NCBI RefSeq assembly: GCF_001442805.1
Contig: NZ_CP011131.1
Span: forward strand, 3,844,001-3,908,000
DNA: 64,000 bases
DNA from: Lysobacter gummosus
GTDB lineage: Bacteria; Pseudomonadota; Gammaproteobacteria; Xanthomonadales; Xanthomonadaceae
Direction: 5' to 3'
In this document: positions 18,100 to 27,430 of the stretch, piece after piece
Position numbering within the stretch: position 1 is the first letter of the stretch
Layout of the letters: the number at the start of each line of letters is the position of its first letter
Position numbers and translations under genes: made by a program
Notes under the pieces: model-generated
What the model was told of the DNA's origin: nothing
What the model saw: only the letters and a program-made list of their open reading frames with translations
The model's database searches: none

Positions 18100-19014
18100 T
18101 TATCGGCGCCACGCGCCCCAGGCGAAGCTGATCGCGGCGAACGCCGCCTCGGCGAAGGTGATCGCGACCCGCCAGGCCAAGGCCAACATCGCCGCGTTGC
18201 CGGCGCCGAGCAACGGACTCAGGCACCAGAACAGACCGGCCTCGCGCACGCCCAGTCCGGCCGGCACCAATACCGCCGCGACGCCGGCCAATCCGGCGAA
18301 ACACAGCGCCGCCGCCAGTTGCAGCCAGCCCAGCCGCAAGCCGAAGCCGTTCACCAGTACCGCGAAGGCAGCGCACATGGCCAGATAACCGGCGAACTGC
18401 AGCAACCAGACCTTGGCGATCGTCGCCGTCGCCGGCCGCGCGGCGTTCCAGTGCGCCAGACTGCGCGGCAGTCGCGAGGCGATGAAGTCCGGCAATCGCG
18501 CCCACACCGCGACCGCGGTCAACACCGCGGCGAACGCCACGAATGCGACCTGAAACATCAGCCCCAAATCCGCCGGCAGCGCCGCCGGCGCCGCCACCGC
18601 CGCGATCAAGGCGCTGATGCCCAGCGACAACAATTGTTCGCGCACGAACAAGGCGAAAGTGTCGCCGACACCGCGTTCATCCGCATACAACATGCCGCGC
18701 GCCACGCCCTGCCATATCTTGCCCGGCAGGTACTTGGCCAGCAGGCTCTGGCCCCAGCGCAATTGATCGCCGAGGATGTGTTCGGCAACGAATCGTCCGC
18801 GCGCGAACACGTGCCAGCCCAGGCCGAACAACACCTGCATCGACAGACACAGCAGCAACACCGCGAGCAGATCCAGCGCGCCGAGCTGGCGCCACAGCGG
18901 CAGCCATTGATCCTGGCGCGTCCAGGCCTGCCAGGCGACCAGCGCCAACGCGATCAGGCCCAGGACCCAGCCCAGCCCCTTGGAAACGCCCGAGGCGGTC
19001 TTAGACCAGCTCAT
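18100..19014 (-). CDS. YbhN/LPG-synthase-type integral membrane protein
   Basis: A 304-residue product with about eight hydrophobic helices and family signatures near the middle (LLAKYLPGKIWQGVARG) and end (LVPAGLGVREAGLFWCLSPLLG), as in the lysylphosphatidylglycerol-synthase membrane region / UPF0104 group. It lacks the soluble synthase domain. The start overlaps the upstream glycosyltransferase stop by 14 bases, so it is the last gene of a tight operon. By context it may move or modify a glycolipid; unproven. Confidence 0.75.
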   Translation of the reverse strand: MSWSKTASGVSKGLGWVLGLIALALVAWQAWTRQDQWLPLWRQLGALDLLAVLLLCLSMQVLFGLGWHVFARGRFVAEHILGDQLRWGQSLLAKYLPGKIWQGVARGMLYADERGVGDTFALFVREQLLSLGISALIAAVAAPAALPADLGLMFQVAFVAFAAVLTAVAVWARLPDFIASRLPRSLAHWNAARPATATIAKVWLLQFAGYLAMCAAFAVLVNGFGLRLGWLQLAAALCFAGLAGVAAVLVPAGLGVREAGLFWCLSPLLGAGNAAMLALAWRVAITFAEAAFAAISFAWGAWRR

Positions 19015-20062
19015 CCAGCCGCTCGGCATAACGCAAGCCCATCGCGCGCCACGAGCAATGCGTCGCGACATACGCGCGCGCGGCTTCGCCGCGTTCGCGC
19101 AATCGGCGCGGATCGGCGAGCAATGCCACGATCGCGGCGAACCACGCATCGGCGTCCTGCGGCGGCAACAGCGCGCCGATATCGGCATGGCCGACGGCAT
19201 CGCGCAGGCCTTCCAGGTCCGCGGCCAGGACATAGCGCCGGCTCATGGCCGCTTCCAGCGCGACCAGGCCGAAGCCTTCCGGATCGCCGTCGACGCGGCG
19301 ATTGGGCATCAGCACCAGATCGCATTCGTGCAGGCGCTGCGCTTTGCGCGTTTCGTCCACATCGCCCCACAGCCGCACCTTGTCGCCGAGTTGCGCCTGC
19401 GCGATCGCCTGTTCGATCGCCGCGCGCTCCGGGCCGTCGCCGACGATATCCAGACGCACATCGGCGTTCCATGCGCTCAATCGCGGCATGACCTGCTGCA
19501 CGAACCACAGCGCGCCCTTGCGCCGCACCAGCCGCCCGAGGATCAGCAGGCGCAGCCCGGGCTCCCGCGCGCGCGCCGGCATGTCGGCCGGCGCGGATAC
19601 GCCGGGAACGATCACCGCGCACTGCGCGGCCGCGATCCCCTGACCGAGCAACTGATCGCGCACGAAGCGGCTGATGCACAGGTAAGCGTCCAGACGCCGC
19701 CAGAAAAATCGGCGCAGATACCATTGATACAGCGGACTCGGATAGGTGACATCGAGCCCGTGCACCACCGCCGCGACCGGCACGCCGGCCCAGCGCGCCG
19801 GCACCGCCAGCACCGACAGCACCGGATCGCCGATCAGCACCACCCGCACTTGCCGGCGCAGCAGGCCCCAGCACAATCGCAGCAGCGCCCATGCCACGAA
19901 CAGCGGTAATCCCCATTGCCCGGCCCACCAGCGCACCAGGGTCAACGGCCGCAGCGCCGCCAGTTCGGCGGCGATGTGATGACTGAGCTGCTGCATCCCG
20001 CCGCGCGAGGGCGGGAACTTGCGCGTGACATACCAAACCGACTTCAAGGCATCGGCCGCCAT
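19001..20062 (-). CDS. GT4-type glycosyltransferase
   Basis: A 353-residue GT-B-fold glycosyltransferase. N-terminal acceptor part VWYVTRKFPPSRGGMQQL; C-terminal donor part with ILGRLVRRKGALWFV, IVGDGPERAAIEQAI and the E-x7-E-like motif DPEGFGLVALEAA near residue 275. The start MADALKSVWYV overlaps the GT2 gene by 19 bases; a longer open frame upstream is out of register with that gene and rejected. Substrate unknown; likely adds a sugar to the lipid-linked glycan built by this locus. Confidence 0.87.
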   Translation of the reverse strand: MAADALKSVWYVTRKFPPSRGGMQQLSHHIAAELAALRPLTLVRWWAGQWGLPLFVAWALLRLCWGLLRRQVRVVLIGDPVLSVLAVPARWAGVPVAAVVHGLDVTYPSPLYQWYLRRFFWRRLDAYLCISRFVRDQLLGQGIAAAQCAVIVPGVSAPADMPARAREPGLRLLILGRLVRRKGALWFVQQVMPRLSAWNADVRLDIVGDGPERAAIEQAIAQAQLGDKVRLWGDVDETRKAQRLHECDLVLMPNRRVDGDPEGFGLVALEAAMSRRYVLAADLEGLRDAVGHADIGALLPPQDADAWFAAIVALLADPRRLRERGEAARAYVATHCSWRAMGLRYAERLDELV

Positions 20063-21102
20063 TCGGCGCGACGCCGACTCTGCTGCTGCTCTTCCAGCAA
20101 GCGCCGATTGACCGCGAGCTGATTCGCCAGCAGACCCACCGCGCCGCCGATCGTGCCGACCATGACCAGCATCGCCGCCAGAATCAGCGACTGTATGTGG
20201 CCGTCGCCCTGGCCGTAGAAATAATCGAAGGTGAACTTGGCGCCGATCGAGATGCCCAGCAACGCGCACAACACCGACGGCAGCATGAAGAATTCCAGCG
20301 GACGGTAGATCAGGAACGATCGCAGGATAGTCAGCACCGAGCGGGCGATGTACTCCGGCACGCTGCGGATCAGCCGCGACGGACGCGTCGGCGGATTGAC
20401 CTCCACCGGCACCGACTTGATGCGAAGCCCGGTCTGTCCGGCCTGGATCAAGGTCTCCAGAGTGTAGGTGTAGCGCGAGTAGACGTTGAGCCGCATCGCC
20501 GCATCGCGGCTGTAGGCGCGAAAGCCGCTGGTGGCGTCGTCGATGCGCACGTTGGACACCGCCCGCACCACCGCGCTGCCCAGGCGCTGCAGCCGTTTCT
20601 TCCACCACGGAAAATGGGCGATGCGCTCGATCGGCCGGCAGCCCACCACGATGTCGGCGCGTCCGGCCAGGATGTCGGCGACCAGCGCCGGAATCGCCGC
20701 GGCGTCGTATTGGTTGTCGCCATCGACGTTGACGATGATGTCCGCGCCGCGGCGGCAGGCCGCTTCCAGCCCGATCGAGAACGCATTGGCCAGGCCGCGG
20801 TTCTCCGGCAGGCGCAGCACCGCGTGCACGCCGTGTTCCAGCGCGACCTCGGTCGTGTCGTCGGAAGACCCGTCGTCGATCACCAGCCATTCGACCTCGT
20901 GCACACCGTGCAGGAACGCCGGCAGCGCCGCCAGGGTTTCAGGCAGTTGCTCGGCCTCGTCGCGGCAGGGAATCTGGATCACCACCTTAATCGGTTTGCG
21001 GAACTCGCCCGGCACCGCCGCCGGCGCGGTTTCGACGACGCCAGGATGCCCGGACCGCCACGTTTCGATGTCGTGTGTGCGAAACAATCTGCGTGCGTTC
21101 AT
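20044..21102 (-). CDS. GT2-family glycosyltransferase with C-terminal membrane helices
   Basis: A 352-residue product: GT-A domain (about 38-260) with VVIQIPCRDEAEQL, WLVIDDGSSDDTTEVA and the metal-binding IIVNVDGDNQYD, then two C-terminal membrane helices (FFMLPSVLCALLGISIGAKF; ILAAMLVMVGTIGGAVGLL). This resembles polyprenyl-phosphate mannosyl/glucosyl transferases that supply sugar to GT-C enzymes. Such an enzyme lies just upstream in the same operon. Confidence 0.88.
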   Translation of the reverse strand: MNARRLFRTHDIETWRSGHPGVVETAPAAVPGEFRKPIKVVIQIPCRDEAEQLPETLAALPAFLHGVHEVEWLVIDDGSSDDTTEVALEHGVHAVLRLPENRGLANAFSIGLEAACRRGADIIVNVDGDNQYDAAAIPALVADILAGRADIVVGCRPIERIAHFPWWKKRLQRLGSAVVRAVSNVRIDDATSGFRAYSRDAAMRLNVYSRYTYTLETLIQAGQTGLRIKSVPVEVNPPTRPSRLIRSVPEYIARSVLTILRSFLIYRPLEFFMLPSVLCALLGISIGAKFTFDYFYGQGDGHIQSLILAAMLVMVGTIGGAVGLLANQLAVNRRLLEEQQQSRRRAEWRPMP

Positions 21103-21216
21103 TGGGCGATCTCCTGTCAGATGCCGCGACGAAAGCGTCGCCGCCGGCCTGCCGATAGAACAAACTGCCTTGCTTCATGCGCACGCAAGATCGGGACGCG
21201 AGCGGCCAACGCCGCC

Positions 21217-23286
21217 TCACGGCTCGATCTTGGTGATGCTCCAGTCGATGCCGTCCTCGTGAGTGCCGCGCGCCAACGCAACCACCGAGGTATTCCGACG
21301 CAATCGTTTGATCGGCACATCCGCCAGCCACGTCGCGCCGCGCTCGCCGACGCTCAGGCTCTTGGGATGAACGACCCAACAGCCCTGCTCGGCGCGCCCG
21401 GCCACGCGTGGACACAGCTCGGTCCAGTCGTACTGCCCGGTCACGGCGACCTGCACGACGCGGCTGCCGAAGCCGGCCAACAGCGCACTGGTCAACGTGC
21501 CGGAACCCACCACGTAGCTGACGCGATCGTCCGGCAGGCGCCGCGCGATTTCCCCGATCTGCGCGACCATGCCGGCGTCTTCGCGCACCCGCAGGGTTTC
21601 GCGCTGTTGCATCAGCAGATGCGCGCTGACGACGACCGTGATCAGGCCGGCCGCGGCATATGCGTAAGGCCCGCGCCAGCGCCGCGACAGTCTCGCGCAG
21701 GCGACCGCGGCCAATACCACGGCGGCGGGAAATACCGTCGGCACCCAGCGGCGCGAGGCCCAGATGTGGTCCGGCGAGACCATCGGCCACCACAGATACA
21801 CCAGCGCCGGAGTCAGCAGAAACACCAACACCCAGCCCATGATCGGACTCAGCCCGCCTCTCAACGTCGACCACAAGCCCCAGGCCGCACCGAAGCCCGC
21901 CGCGATCACCACCGGCCAGGAAAGATAGGCGGCGACGTTGAGCACGCTGTTCTCGCGATAATCGCGCTGATCGTTCGGCGGCGCGGCGATCTTCGGTTCG
22001 AGCGCAAAGGGTTGCAGATGCGGACGAATCCAGATCGCGTAGACCAGCAGGCCGACTATCGCCAGTGCCGCCAACCATGCCGCCTTGCGAGCGGGTTGGG
22101 CGCCCAGCCGCAGCGCTGGAACCAATTGCAGCAGCCGGACCAGGCCCGCGCACAACGCCGCGGCGACGACCGCGCCGGCCACCCGATCGAACAGGTCGTC
22201 CAGATAAGGCCGCACCCACACGGCGAAATAGGCGACCGCCAACACGATCGCGGCGAAGCATCCGATCATGATCGCTTGCACAGCCGGATTGGATGCCTGA
22301 TCGCGGCGCGAATGATTCACCATCACGACGAACAGGCAAGCGGCGCTGGCGGCGAGCGGAAAAACCACTGCGTCGATCCGCACGAAGCCGCTCATGCCGA
22401 TAAGCCCGCCCGCGATCAACCCGGCCGTTCGCGAACGTTGGCTCAGAGCCAGAATGGCCGCCAGCAAACCGTTGAGCACGAACCAAGTGGACAACGGTTC
22501 GCTCAGGCAATTCCGCGAAATCCAGACTTGCGCCGGCTGGAAGGCGAATACCGCGACCGCCGCGATCGCCCAGACCCGTTGCGCCGGCGCCAACACCCGC
22601 CGAGTCAACGCATAGAACGCCATGCAGTTGAGTAGCCCCACTACCGCATTGAAGCGAAAGATGCCTTGCGGCCCGAGCATCGCCCCCAGCACCGCCATCC
22701 ACACCGGCGTCGCGGAGGAGAACTGAAACGTCCAGCGCGAACCGGTGGGATAGATGCCGGGCAGGGCCGCGGCCTTGCCTTGTTCGACCGCCACGATGCC
22801 CGGCTCGCGCGCCAACCCCATCGCAACCAGATCGATGGCCGAGCCGCCGGTGCGCAGCAGATGCAGCGCGTGCTGGGCGTAGATACCCTCGTCGCGTTCG
22901 CCCAGCAGGCTCTCCTTGGGGAAGAACGCGTACAGGCCCGTGGCCGTGGCCAGGATCGCGATGACGGCCAAGCCGCTGAGCGCCGACGCGCCGCGCATGC
23001 GGATGTTTTTCAGTCGCTCCAGAGCATGAGCCCAGGCCCGATTGCGAACGCTCCATACCGCCAGCACGATCCAGCCGGCGGCGCCGATCCAGGTCGGCGC
23101 GAACAGTCCCATCGCGGCCAGGGCCATCAGCAAGGCGGTGGCGATCGCGCTGCCGGTGCAGATCACGATCAAGACGTTGCGACGAAGGTGCCGGGCATCG
23201 TGGCCGGTCAGGGCAAGCGTCCCTGCGCCCAATGGATAGACCGCCAACCAAACGCCGAGCTCCGCCAGCGCCTTCAGATATTCCAT
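21217..23286 (-). CDS. Large GT-C-type integral membrane glycosyltransferase, putative
   Basis: A 689-residue product with about 12 or more transmembrane helices and a C-terminal soluble tail (from ~560). An acidic loop after helix three or four, LLGERDEGIYAQHALHLLR, resembles the catalytic first loop of ArnT/PMT-like GT-C enzymes, which use polyprenyl-phosphate sugars; the tail has ARRLPDDRVSYVVGSGTLTS. First gene of the locus, 115 bases before the GT2 gene. Assignment is by topology. Confidence 0.6.
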   Translation of the reverse strand: MEYLKALAELGVWLAVYPLGAGTLALTGHDARHLRRNVLIVICTGSAIATALLMALAAMGLFAPTWIGAAGWIVLAVWSVRNRAWAHALERLKNIRMRGASALSGLAVIAILATATGLYAFFPKESLLGERDEGIYAQHALHLLRTGGSAIDLVAMGLAREPGIVAVEQGKAAALPGIYPTGSRWTFQFSSATPVWMAVLGAMLGPQGIFRFNAVVGLLNCMAFYALTRRVLAPAQRVWAIAAVAVFAFQPAQVWISRNCLSEPLSTWFVLNGLLAAILALSQRSRTAGLIAGGLIGMSGFVRIDAVVFPLAASAACLFVVMVNHSRRDQASNPAVQAIMIGCFAAIVLAVAYFAVWVRPYLDDLFDRVAGAVVAAALCAGLVRLLQLVPALRLGAQPARKAAWLAALAIVGLLVYAIWIRPHLQPFALEPKIAAPPNDQRDYRENSVLNVAAYLSWPVVIAAGFGAAWGLWSTLRGGLSPIMGWVLVFLLTPALVYLWWPMVSPDHIWASRRWVPTVFPAAVVLAAVACARLSRRWRGPYAYAAAGLITVVVSAHLLMQQRETLRVREDAGMVAQIGEIARRLPDDRVSYVVGSGTLTSALLAGFGSRVVQVAVTGQYDWTELCPRVAGRAEQGCWVVHPKSLSVGERGATWLADVPIKRLRRNTSVVALARGTHEDGIDWSITKIEP

Positions 23287-23674
23287 TGAATGCCCCTCAA
23301 TAGGATATCGAGTCTACGCAGCGTGCCACCGGTGAACTGCCCAGCACGTCAAGCTTCCTTATCGATCACATGCGTGTGGTCGGCTCGGAGGTATTGGTCA
23401 CAGTTGATCGTGTCGGCGCGGGTTCGCGTCGGGTAATGCCGGAGCCGCGGCTGGATAAATCTTGGCCATGTCCGCGCAGGAGTACGCGGCTGTTTGCCGG
23501 GTTTGCCTGATGGGTTCGAGCAAGGCCGGAGGCGTCGCGGCTGCGCCGCGCCGGCGCGGCATGCCGCCGCTGGCGGCGACGGAAAGATCGCGAACAAACG
23601 CGGGCGGCCCCGCCTGCCCTGTCGCCGGACCCGGCTTGCCGCCCCGCAGTGCGGATTCGCCTGTCGCGCCGGAG
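23287..23674. other. ~390-bp intergenic region, nothing recognised
   Basis: Upstream of the GT-C gene on one side and downstream of the 73-aa gene on the other. The left part (GAATGCCCCTCAATAGGATATCGAG) is the likely promoter/leader of the minus-strand glycan operon. I see no gene, tRNA or strong hairpin. Confidence 0.5.
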
Positions 23675-23896
23675 CTACTTCGCCCCGCGAAGCTGTTCCA
23701 GATCGACGTTGATCCGCACGCACACGCTGGTGGGCACCTCGACGCAGTCGATCAGGTCGTACTTGCTGATCAACGCCATCCCCTCCCGGCCCATCGATCT
23801 GAGCGCGGCTTCAAGTTCGTGTTTGTAGCGCGCCCATGTCGTCACCTGCGCCGTTGCGCTGACGTTGATGGGGCGGCCGAGAATCTCGATCTGCAT
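23675..23896 (-). CDS. Small hypothetical protein, 73 aa
   Basis: A soluble alpha/beta product beginning MQIEILGRPINVSATAQVTT with an even strand-helix-strand pattern. A TTGAGG site lies 6 bases before the ATG. It follows two other minus-strand small genes and may be the last of a three-gene unit (gap 43 bases). Not recognised. Confidence 0.55.
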   Translation of the reverse strand: MQIEILGRPINVSATAQVTTWARYKHELEAALRSMGREGMALISKYDLIDCVEVPTSVCVRINVDLEQLRGAK

Positions 23897-23939
23897 AGTT
23901 GCCTCAATGGTCTGAAAACAGGTGTCCGGATCCAGGCGC

Positions 23940-24260
23940 TCACCACCCAGTGGTGCAGGCGATGCCCAGAAGCACCAGCCCCGCGGCCGGCGTCGCCCAA
24001 TAGGAAATCAGCATGGCCGATCGGTTGCGATTGCAATATCGAACGCCGTCCCGATCCAGGCTGGAGCGAAAGGAACGGTCCCGCAAATAGATCATCAGCA
24101 TCCGGGCGCCGCGACGCACGCCGGTCGCGTTCTCGCGCGAATGCCGCCACTGCGCCGGATGCAATCGGCGCAGACGGCGTTCGAAGGAAAGGCAGATCAA
24201 CACTTCCAGCAGCAACGCCATCAGGAAGGCGATCAGCGCCAGGGCGGTCGTTGGGTTCAT
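23940..24260 (-). CDS. Small two-helix membrane protein, 106 aa
   Basis: Hydrophobic helices at both ends (ALALIAFLMALLLEVLICLS near the N-terminus and ISYWATPAAGLVLLGIACTT at the C-terminus) flank a strongly basic cytoplasmic loop with many Arg. The ATG overlaps the stop of the upstream 70-aa gene (ATGA at 24257-24260). Not recognised. Confidence 0.55.
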   Translation of the reverse strand: MNPTTALALIAFLMALLLEVLICLSFERRLRRLHPAQWRHSRENATGVRRGARMLMIYLRDRSFRSSLDRDGVRYCNRNRSAMLISYWATPAAGLVLLGIACTTGW

Positions 24261-24469
24261 GCGCGACCGCGCGCGGCTGACGCGGGCTGCGCGCGACCGC
24301 GTCCGGAAGCATGAAGTTTTCCGGGCGTCGCGGCCGGGTCGGAATCGGGTTCGCGGCCCGCGGGCCAACCTTCGTTCTGTGCGCACTGCACCGCCAACGC
24401 CTCGCCCGCGATGCGCAAGGCAAGCGATAAATCCGGGCGCAGCGTGCGATGTTCTTTCGTTATGGACAC
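24257..24469 (-). CDS. Small hypothetical protein, 70 aa
   Basis: The preferred GTG start (VSITKEHRTLRPDLSLALRI) has a GGAG site at suitable spacing. The first half is a plausible helix with LALRIAGEALAVQCAQNEGW; the second half is Arg/Pro/Gly-rich low complexity. Its stop overlaps the start of the membrane-protein gene. Not recognised; gene status rests mainly on the overlap and ribosome site. Confidence 0.45.
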   Translation of the reverse strand: MSITKEHRTLRPDLSLALRIAGEALAVQCAQNEGWPAGREPDSDPAATPGKLHASGRGRAQPASAARGRA

Positions 24470-24726
24470 GTAACACTCCAACGCATTGCACGAGGAGCAA
24501 GCAACAATCACCTTAACAGGTCGCGGTCTCAAGCGCAGACGCGCTGTCGGCATCCTCACGCCTGAGTAACGCACGCCGGCGCAGCGTCCTGAAGCGCCGC
24601 GGCAAAAGCTGCAACGCCCGCGACCGCGGAAACCGACGACGCGCGCGTTTTCCCGGGCACGCACAGGCTTGCCGATATCCGCGACATCGGCGCCGCGCCG
24701 ATCGCCGAAGCGACCGATCCAGGCGC

Positions 24727-24984
24727 CTACGCGGCCCTGGGCGATTGCGTTTCGCTCACCTGGCTACCGTAGAGGTCGTTCATGACGACATTGCAGGCCT
24801 GCTGCAGCATCGTCTTCGCGTGCCGCACCGCTTCGTTGCGCAACCAGCTTCGGCAGAGCCTGTTCGGCAATAGCGCTACGCGCCAGCGCGTCCTGGCCGG
24901 CATTGCTCACCTGCAAAGCCGGCACCCAACTTCCGGCGCGCCGTCGCTGTTTTCGATCGCCGCCGCAAACGAGATGCCTATCAC
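24727..24984 (-). pseudogene. Possible decayed small gene with two compensating frameshifts
   Basis: On the minus strand one frame gives IGISFAAAIENSDGAPEVG from a GTG at 24984 and then hits a stop; a second frame continues with VSNAGQDALARSAIAEQALP; the first frame resumes with NEAVRHAKTMLQQACNVVMN and ends in DLYGSQVSETQSPRAA. Each piece is helix-like and in the right order, which is what a small helical gene with two indels would look like. I cannot name the family; RebB-like killing-trait proteins are one loose thought. Confidence 0.35.
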
Positions 24985-25233
24985 CTAACCAGGCGAACGC
25001 GGGCCCGACTGAACATCCATAGCGCGGCGCGAAATCCGTCACGGGCCGGGCCGATCATCGGCGGGCGCGAAGCGGTTCGGCGGGCACGTTGCAACTGCGC
25101 ATCATCCACGGCGGCGCGGCCCGGCAGCGGCGGACGCGGTCCGCCGCCGGAATGCGCAATCGGTAAATCAGTTTGGTATAAGGGCGGCGGGGACGTGACC
25201 CGAAGTTGAGCAACCTGCATCCGGGAGGTCTTA

Positions 25234-25476
25234 GTGGCCATCAGGAATTCGGGCTGGACGATCTCAGCCGTTAACGGTGACGGCTGGCCCTGCCTGCTCA
25301 CCTGCATCCGCCAGGTCGAAGTCACGGTACTGCCCGACGGCAGCGAACAGATCAAGCAGATTTCCCTGCAGATCCGCGATCCAAGGGGCGTCGTGCTGCG
25401 GCCGAAATCGCCGGGCATCTTCGTCAACGACTTCGACGCGGTGACCTACTGGTCGGCCGATCTGCAGGCGCCGTAG
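25234..25476 (+). CDS. Small hypothetical protein, 80 aa
   Basis: Starts at GTG with a strong GGGAGG site 5 bases upstream. The product is a compact beta-rich protein with CLLTCIRQVEVTVLPDGSEQ and IRDPRGVVLRPKSPGIFVND. Convergent with the MFS transporter gene. A TATAAG hexamer near 25177 may be its promoter. Not recognised. Confidence 0.6.
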   Translation: MAIRNSGWTISAVNGDGWPCLLTCIRQVEVTVLPDGSEQIKQISLQIRDPRGVVLRPKSPGIFVNDFDAVTYWSADLQAP

Positions 25477-25491
25477 CCGCGGCCGCGGCGC

Positions 25492-26733
25492 TCAAGGCTG
25501 CAGCGCCGGACGCAGGCCGCCATCGCCCCGGCTCCGGCGCGCGGCCGGAAACAGCATCGCGATCGACGCCGCCGCCAGCCCCATCGCCATCGAACCCACG
25601 TAGAGCCACGTGTAGCTGCCGTAGCGGTCGTACAACCACCCGCCGATCAGCGGCCCCAGCGCCATGCCCAGGCTCGACAGCAAGGTCGCCGCGCCCAGAA
25701 CGGTGCCGAGGATGCGCGGACTGAACGCGTCGCGGGCGAGCGAGGCGTAGAGCGGCATGGTGCCGCCGTAGGCCAAGCCGAACACGATCGCCACCGCGTA
25801 GAAGCCGTCGAGCTGGTTCACGGCCAGATACGACACCGCCGCGAGCCCCTGCACCAGCAAGCCCGCCACCAGCACCGGCTTGGCGCCCCAGCGGTCGGCC
25901 AGCACGCCGAACAACAAGCGCCCGCCCAGGCCGGCGGCGCCCTCCATGCTGTAGATCGTCACCGCCGCCGTCACCGACAGGCCGCAGCCCACCGCGTAGC
26001 TGACGGTGTGGAAGATCGGCCCCGAATGCGCGGCGCAGCAGGCGAAGAACGCGCCCGCCAGCACGATGAAAGGCTTGGATCGCAGTGCCTGCCCGGCGCT
26101 CATCGATTCGCCGGCGGCGACGCTCTGCGGCGCGGCCGCGGCCATGGGTACCGTGCGCACGAACCACACCGCCGGCAAGGTCAGCGCCCAGGCCAGCACG
26201 CCGACGATCATCAAGCTGCTGCGCCAGTCGTAGTGCGTCACCAGCCACGCCACCAGCGGCGACAGCGTCATCGGCGCCACGCCCATGCCGGCGGAGACCA
26301 GCGATATCGCCAGATTGCGGCGACGCTCGAACGAAGCCGCGGTGGCGGCGATGACCGGGGCGAGGAAACTGGCCGCGGCCGCGCCGAGCAAGACCCCGTA
26401 GGTCAGCTGGAACTGCAGCAGGCTGCCGGCGCGGCTGGCCAGGATGCAGGCCAGTCCCAGCAGCAGCGAGCCGGCCAGCACGACCACTCTGGGACCGAAG
26501 CGGTCGCTCAGGATGCCCCAGCCGAAACCGGCGAACCCCATGCTGAGGAAGGCCAAGGTCATCGCGCTGGACAAGCCGGCGCGCGACCAGCCGGTGGCGG
26601 TGCTCATCGGCTGCAGCAGCACCGCCAGCGAAAACACCGCGCCGATCGCCACGCAGCCCATCAGGGCGCCGGCGGCGACCAGGGGCCAATTGCGGTCCAG
26701 GGAAACGGAAGAGACGGTCGTGGGGCTGTTCAT
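25492..26733 (-). CDS. MFS transporter (oxalate/formate antiporter-like)
   Basis: A 413-residue major facilitator superfamily carrier with 12 predicted helices. The loop 2-3 signature is GILSDRFGPRVVVL and its second-half counterpart is FGVLADRWGAKPVLV. The start MNSPTTVSSVSLDRNWPLV has GAGG about 8 bases upstream. The pattern resembles the OxlT-like/monocarboxylate subgroup, but the substrate is not readable. Stands alone, with no regulator beside it. Confidence 0.88.
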   Translation of the reverse strand: MNSPTTVSSVSLDRNWPLVAAGALMGCVAIGAVFSLAVLLQPMSTATGWSRAGLSSAMTLAFLSMGFAGFGWGILSDRFGPRVVVLAGSLLLGLACILASRAGSLLQFQLTYGVLLGAAAASFLAPVIAATAASFERRRNLAISLVSAGMGVAPMTLSPLVAWLVTHYDWRSSLMIVGVLAWALTLPAVWFVRTVPMAAAAPQSVAAGESMSAGQALRSKPFIVLAGAFFACCAAHSGPIFHTVSYAVGCGLSVTAAVTIYSMEGAAGLGGRLLFGVLADRWGAKPVLVAGLLVQGLAAVSYLAVNQLDGFYAVAIVFGLAYGGTMPLYASLARDAFSPRILGTVLGAATLLSSLGMALGPLIGGWLYDRYGSYTWLYVGSMAMGLAAASIAMLFPAARRSRGDGGLRPALQP

Positions 26734-27316
26734 GCGCGCAAATCCTCGGCGGGTTCCTACGCGACGAAGCAGGACTGCCGGAATCGACATCGCTGTCGGC
26801 GGGCCGGGCCGGGCGCTCAAGCACCGGGCGCCGGTCGCGCGCGAGTTCATTGGCGCGCCGTCGCCGGCAACCGGGCCGGCGCGGCAATCGCTGAATGCGG
26901 CCGCGGCGAGGCTCAGGCGCTTTTCAGTGGGCCCGGCCGAACCGCCGCGAGCGGATATTGATGATCGTCGCCTTGCGCGCCAACGCCCGGCGCTATGTTG
27001 AGCGCGTGCAGCAACTGGCCCCTGCACGATCGCGCACGTCCGGCTTGCGGCGCCGAACACACGCTTCACCGCAACCGTTCCAGTCACCTATCCGGAGCGA
27101 AGCGATTGCCTCATCGCCAACGGCTGCACTGCGCCGTAAGCGAAATCGCGCCGCGGCGTCTTGTCCGCGAGCGCGCAAGCAAAAGGCCGGCGCAAGCCGG
27201 CCTTTTCGCGCGGTGATTCGCCGCGCGGCGGCGGCCGTTCGATCGAGGCCACTCGCGCTCGCAATCCTTCGAGGCTGAATGCGCTATCGTCGATACGGGT
27301 CCCGGGAGCGGCAGCC
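26734..27316. other. ~580-bp region without a convincing gene
   Basis: Between the MFS gene and a 37-aa plus-strand gene. Open frames exist in several phases but show no consistent protein pattern. The only clear element is the hairpin at 27181-27206. Confidence 0.5.
27181..27206. terminator. Bidirectional terminator-like hairpin
   Basis: A perfect 11-bp stem AAAAGGCCGGC/GCCGGCCTTTT with a GCAA loop. The A-run on one side and T-run on the other would allow termination in both directions. No gene is seen directly upstream on the plus strand, so it may end an unannotated or lost transcript. Confidence 0.75.
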
Positions 27317-27430
27317 ATGAGTGAAAGTCGCTTCTTCCTGATCGCGACCGCTGCGACGCTGCTGGTCGCCGGAGTCGCTATCCTCACCGCCTTCATCATC
27401 ATCGAACCCTGGCGCGGCGGCGTGCCCTAG
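27317..27430 (+). CDS. Very small membrane protein, 37 aa
   Basis: One transmembrane helix (FFLIATAATLLVAGVAILTA) with short polar ends (MSESR; EPWRGGVP). A GGGAG site precedes the ATG at a suitable distance. Ends against the convergent 76-aa gene, overlapping its stop by 4 bases. Coding status is supported by the clean hydrophobic pattern only. Confidence 0.45.
   Translation: MSESRFFLIATAATLLVAGVAILTAFIIIEPWRGGVP

Noticed and set aside
20197..22635. 812-codon plus-strand open frame
   Set aside because: Antisense to the GT2 and GT-C genes; Arg/His/Gln-rich and without protein-like patterns.
24764..25042. 92-codon minus-strand frame as an intact gene
   Set aside because: Only its middle part looks coding; the better explanation is a frameshifted gene in two phases.
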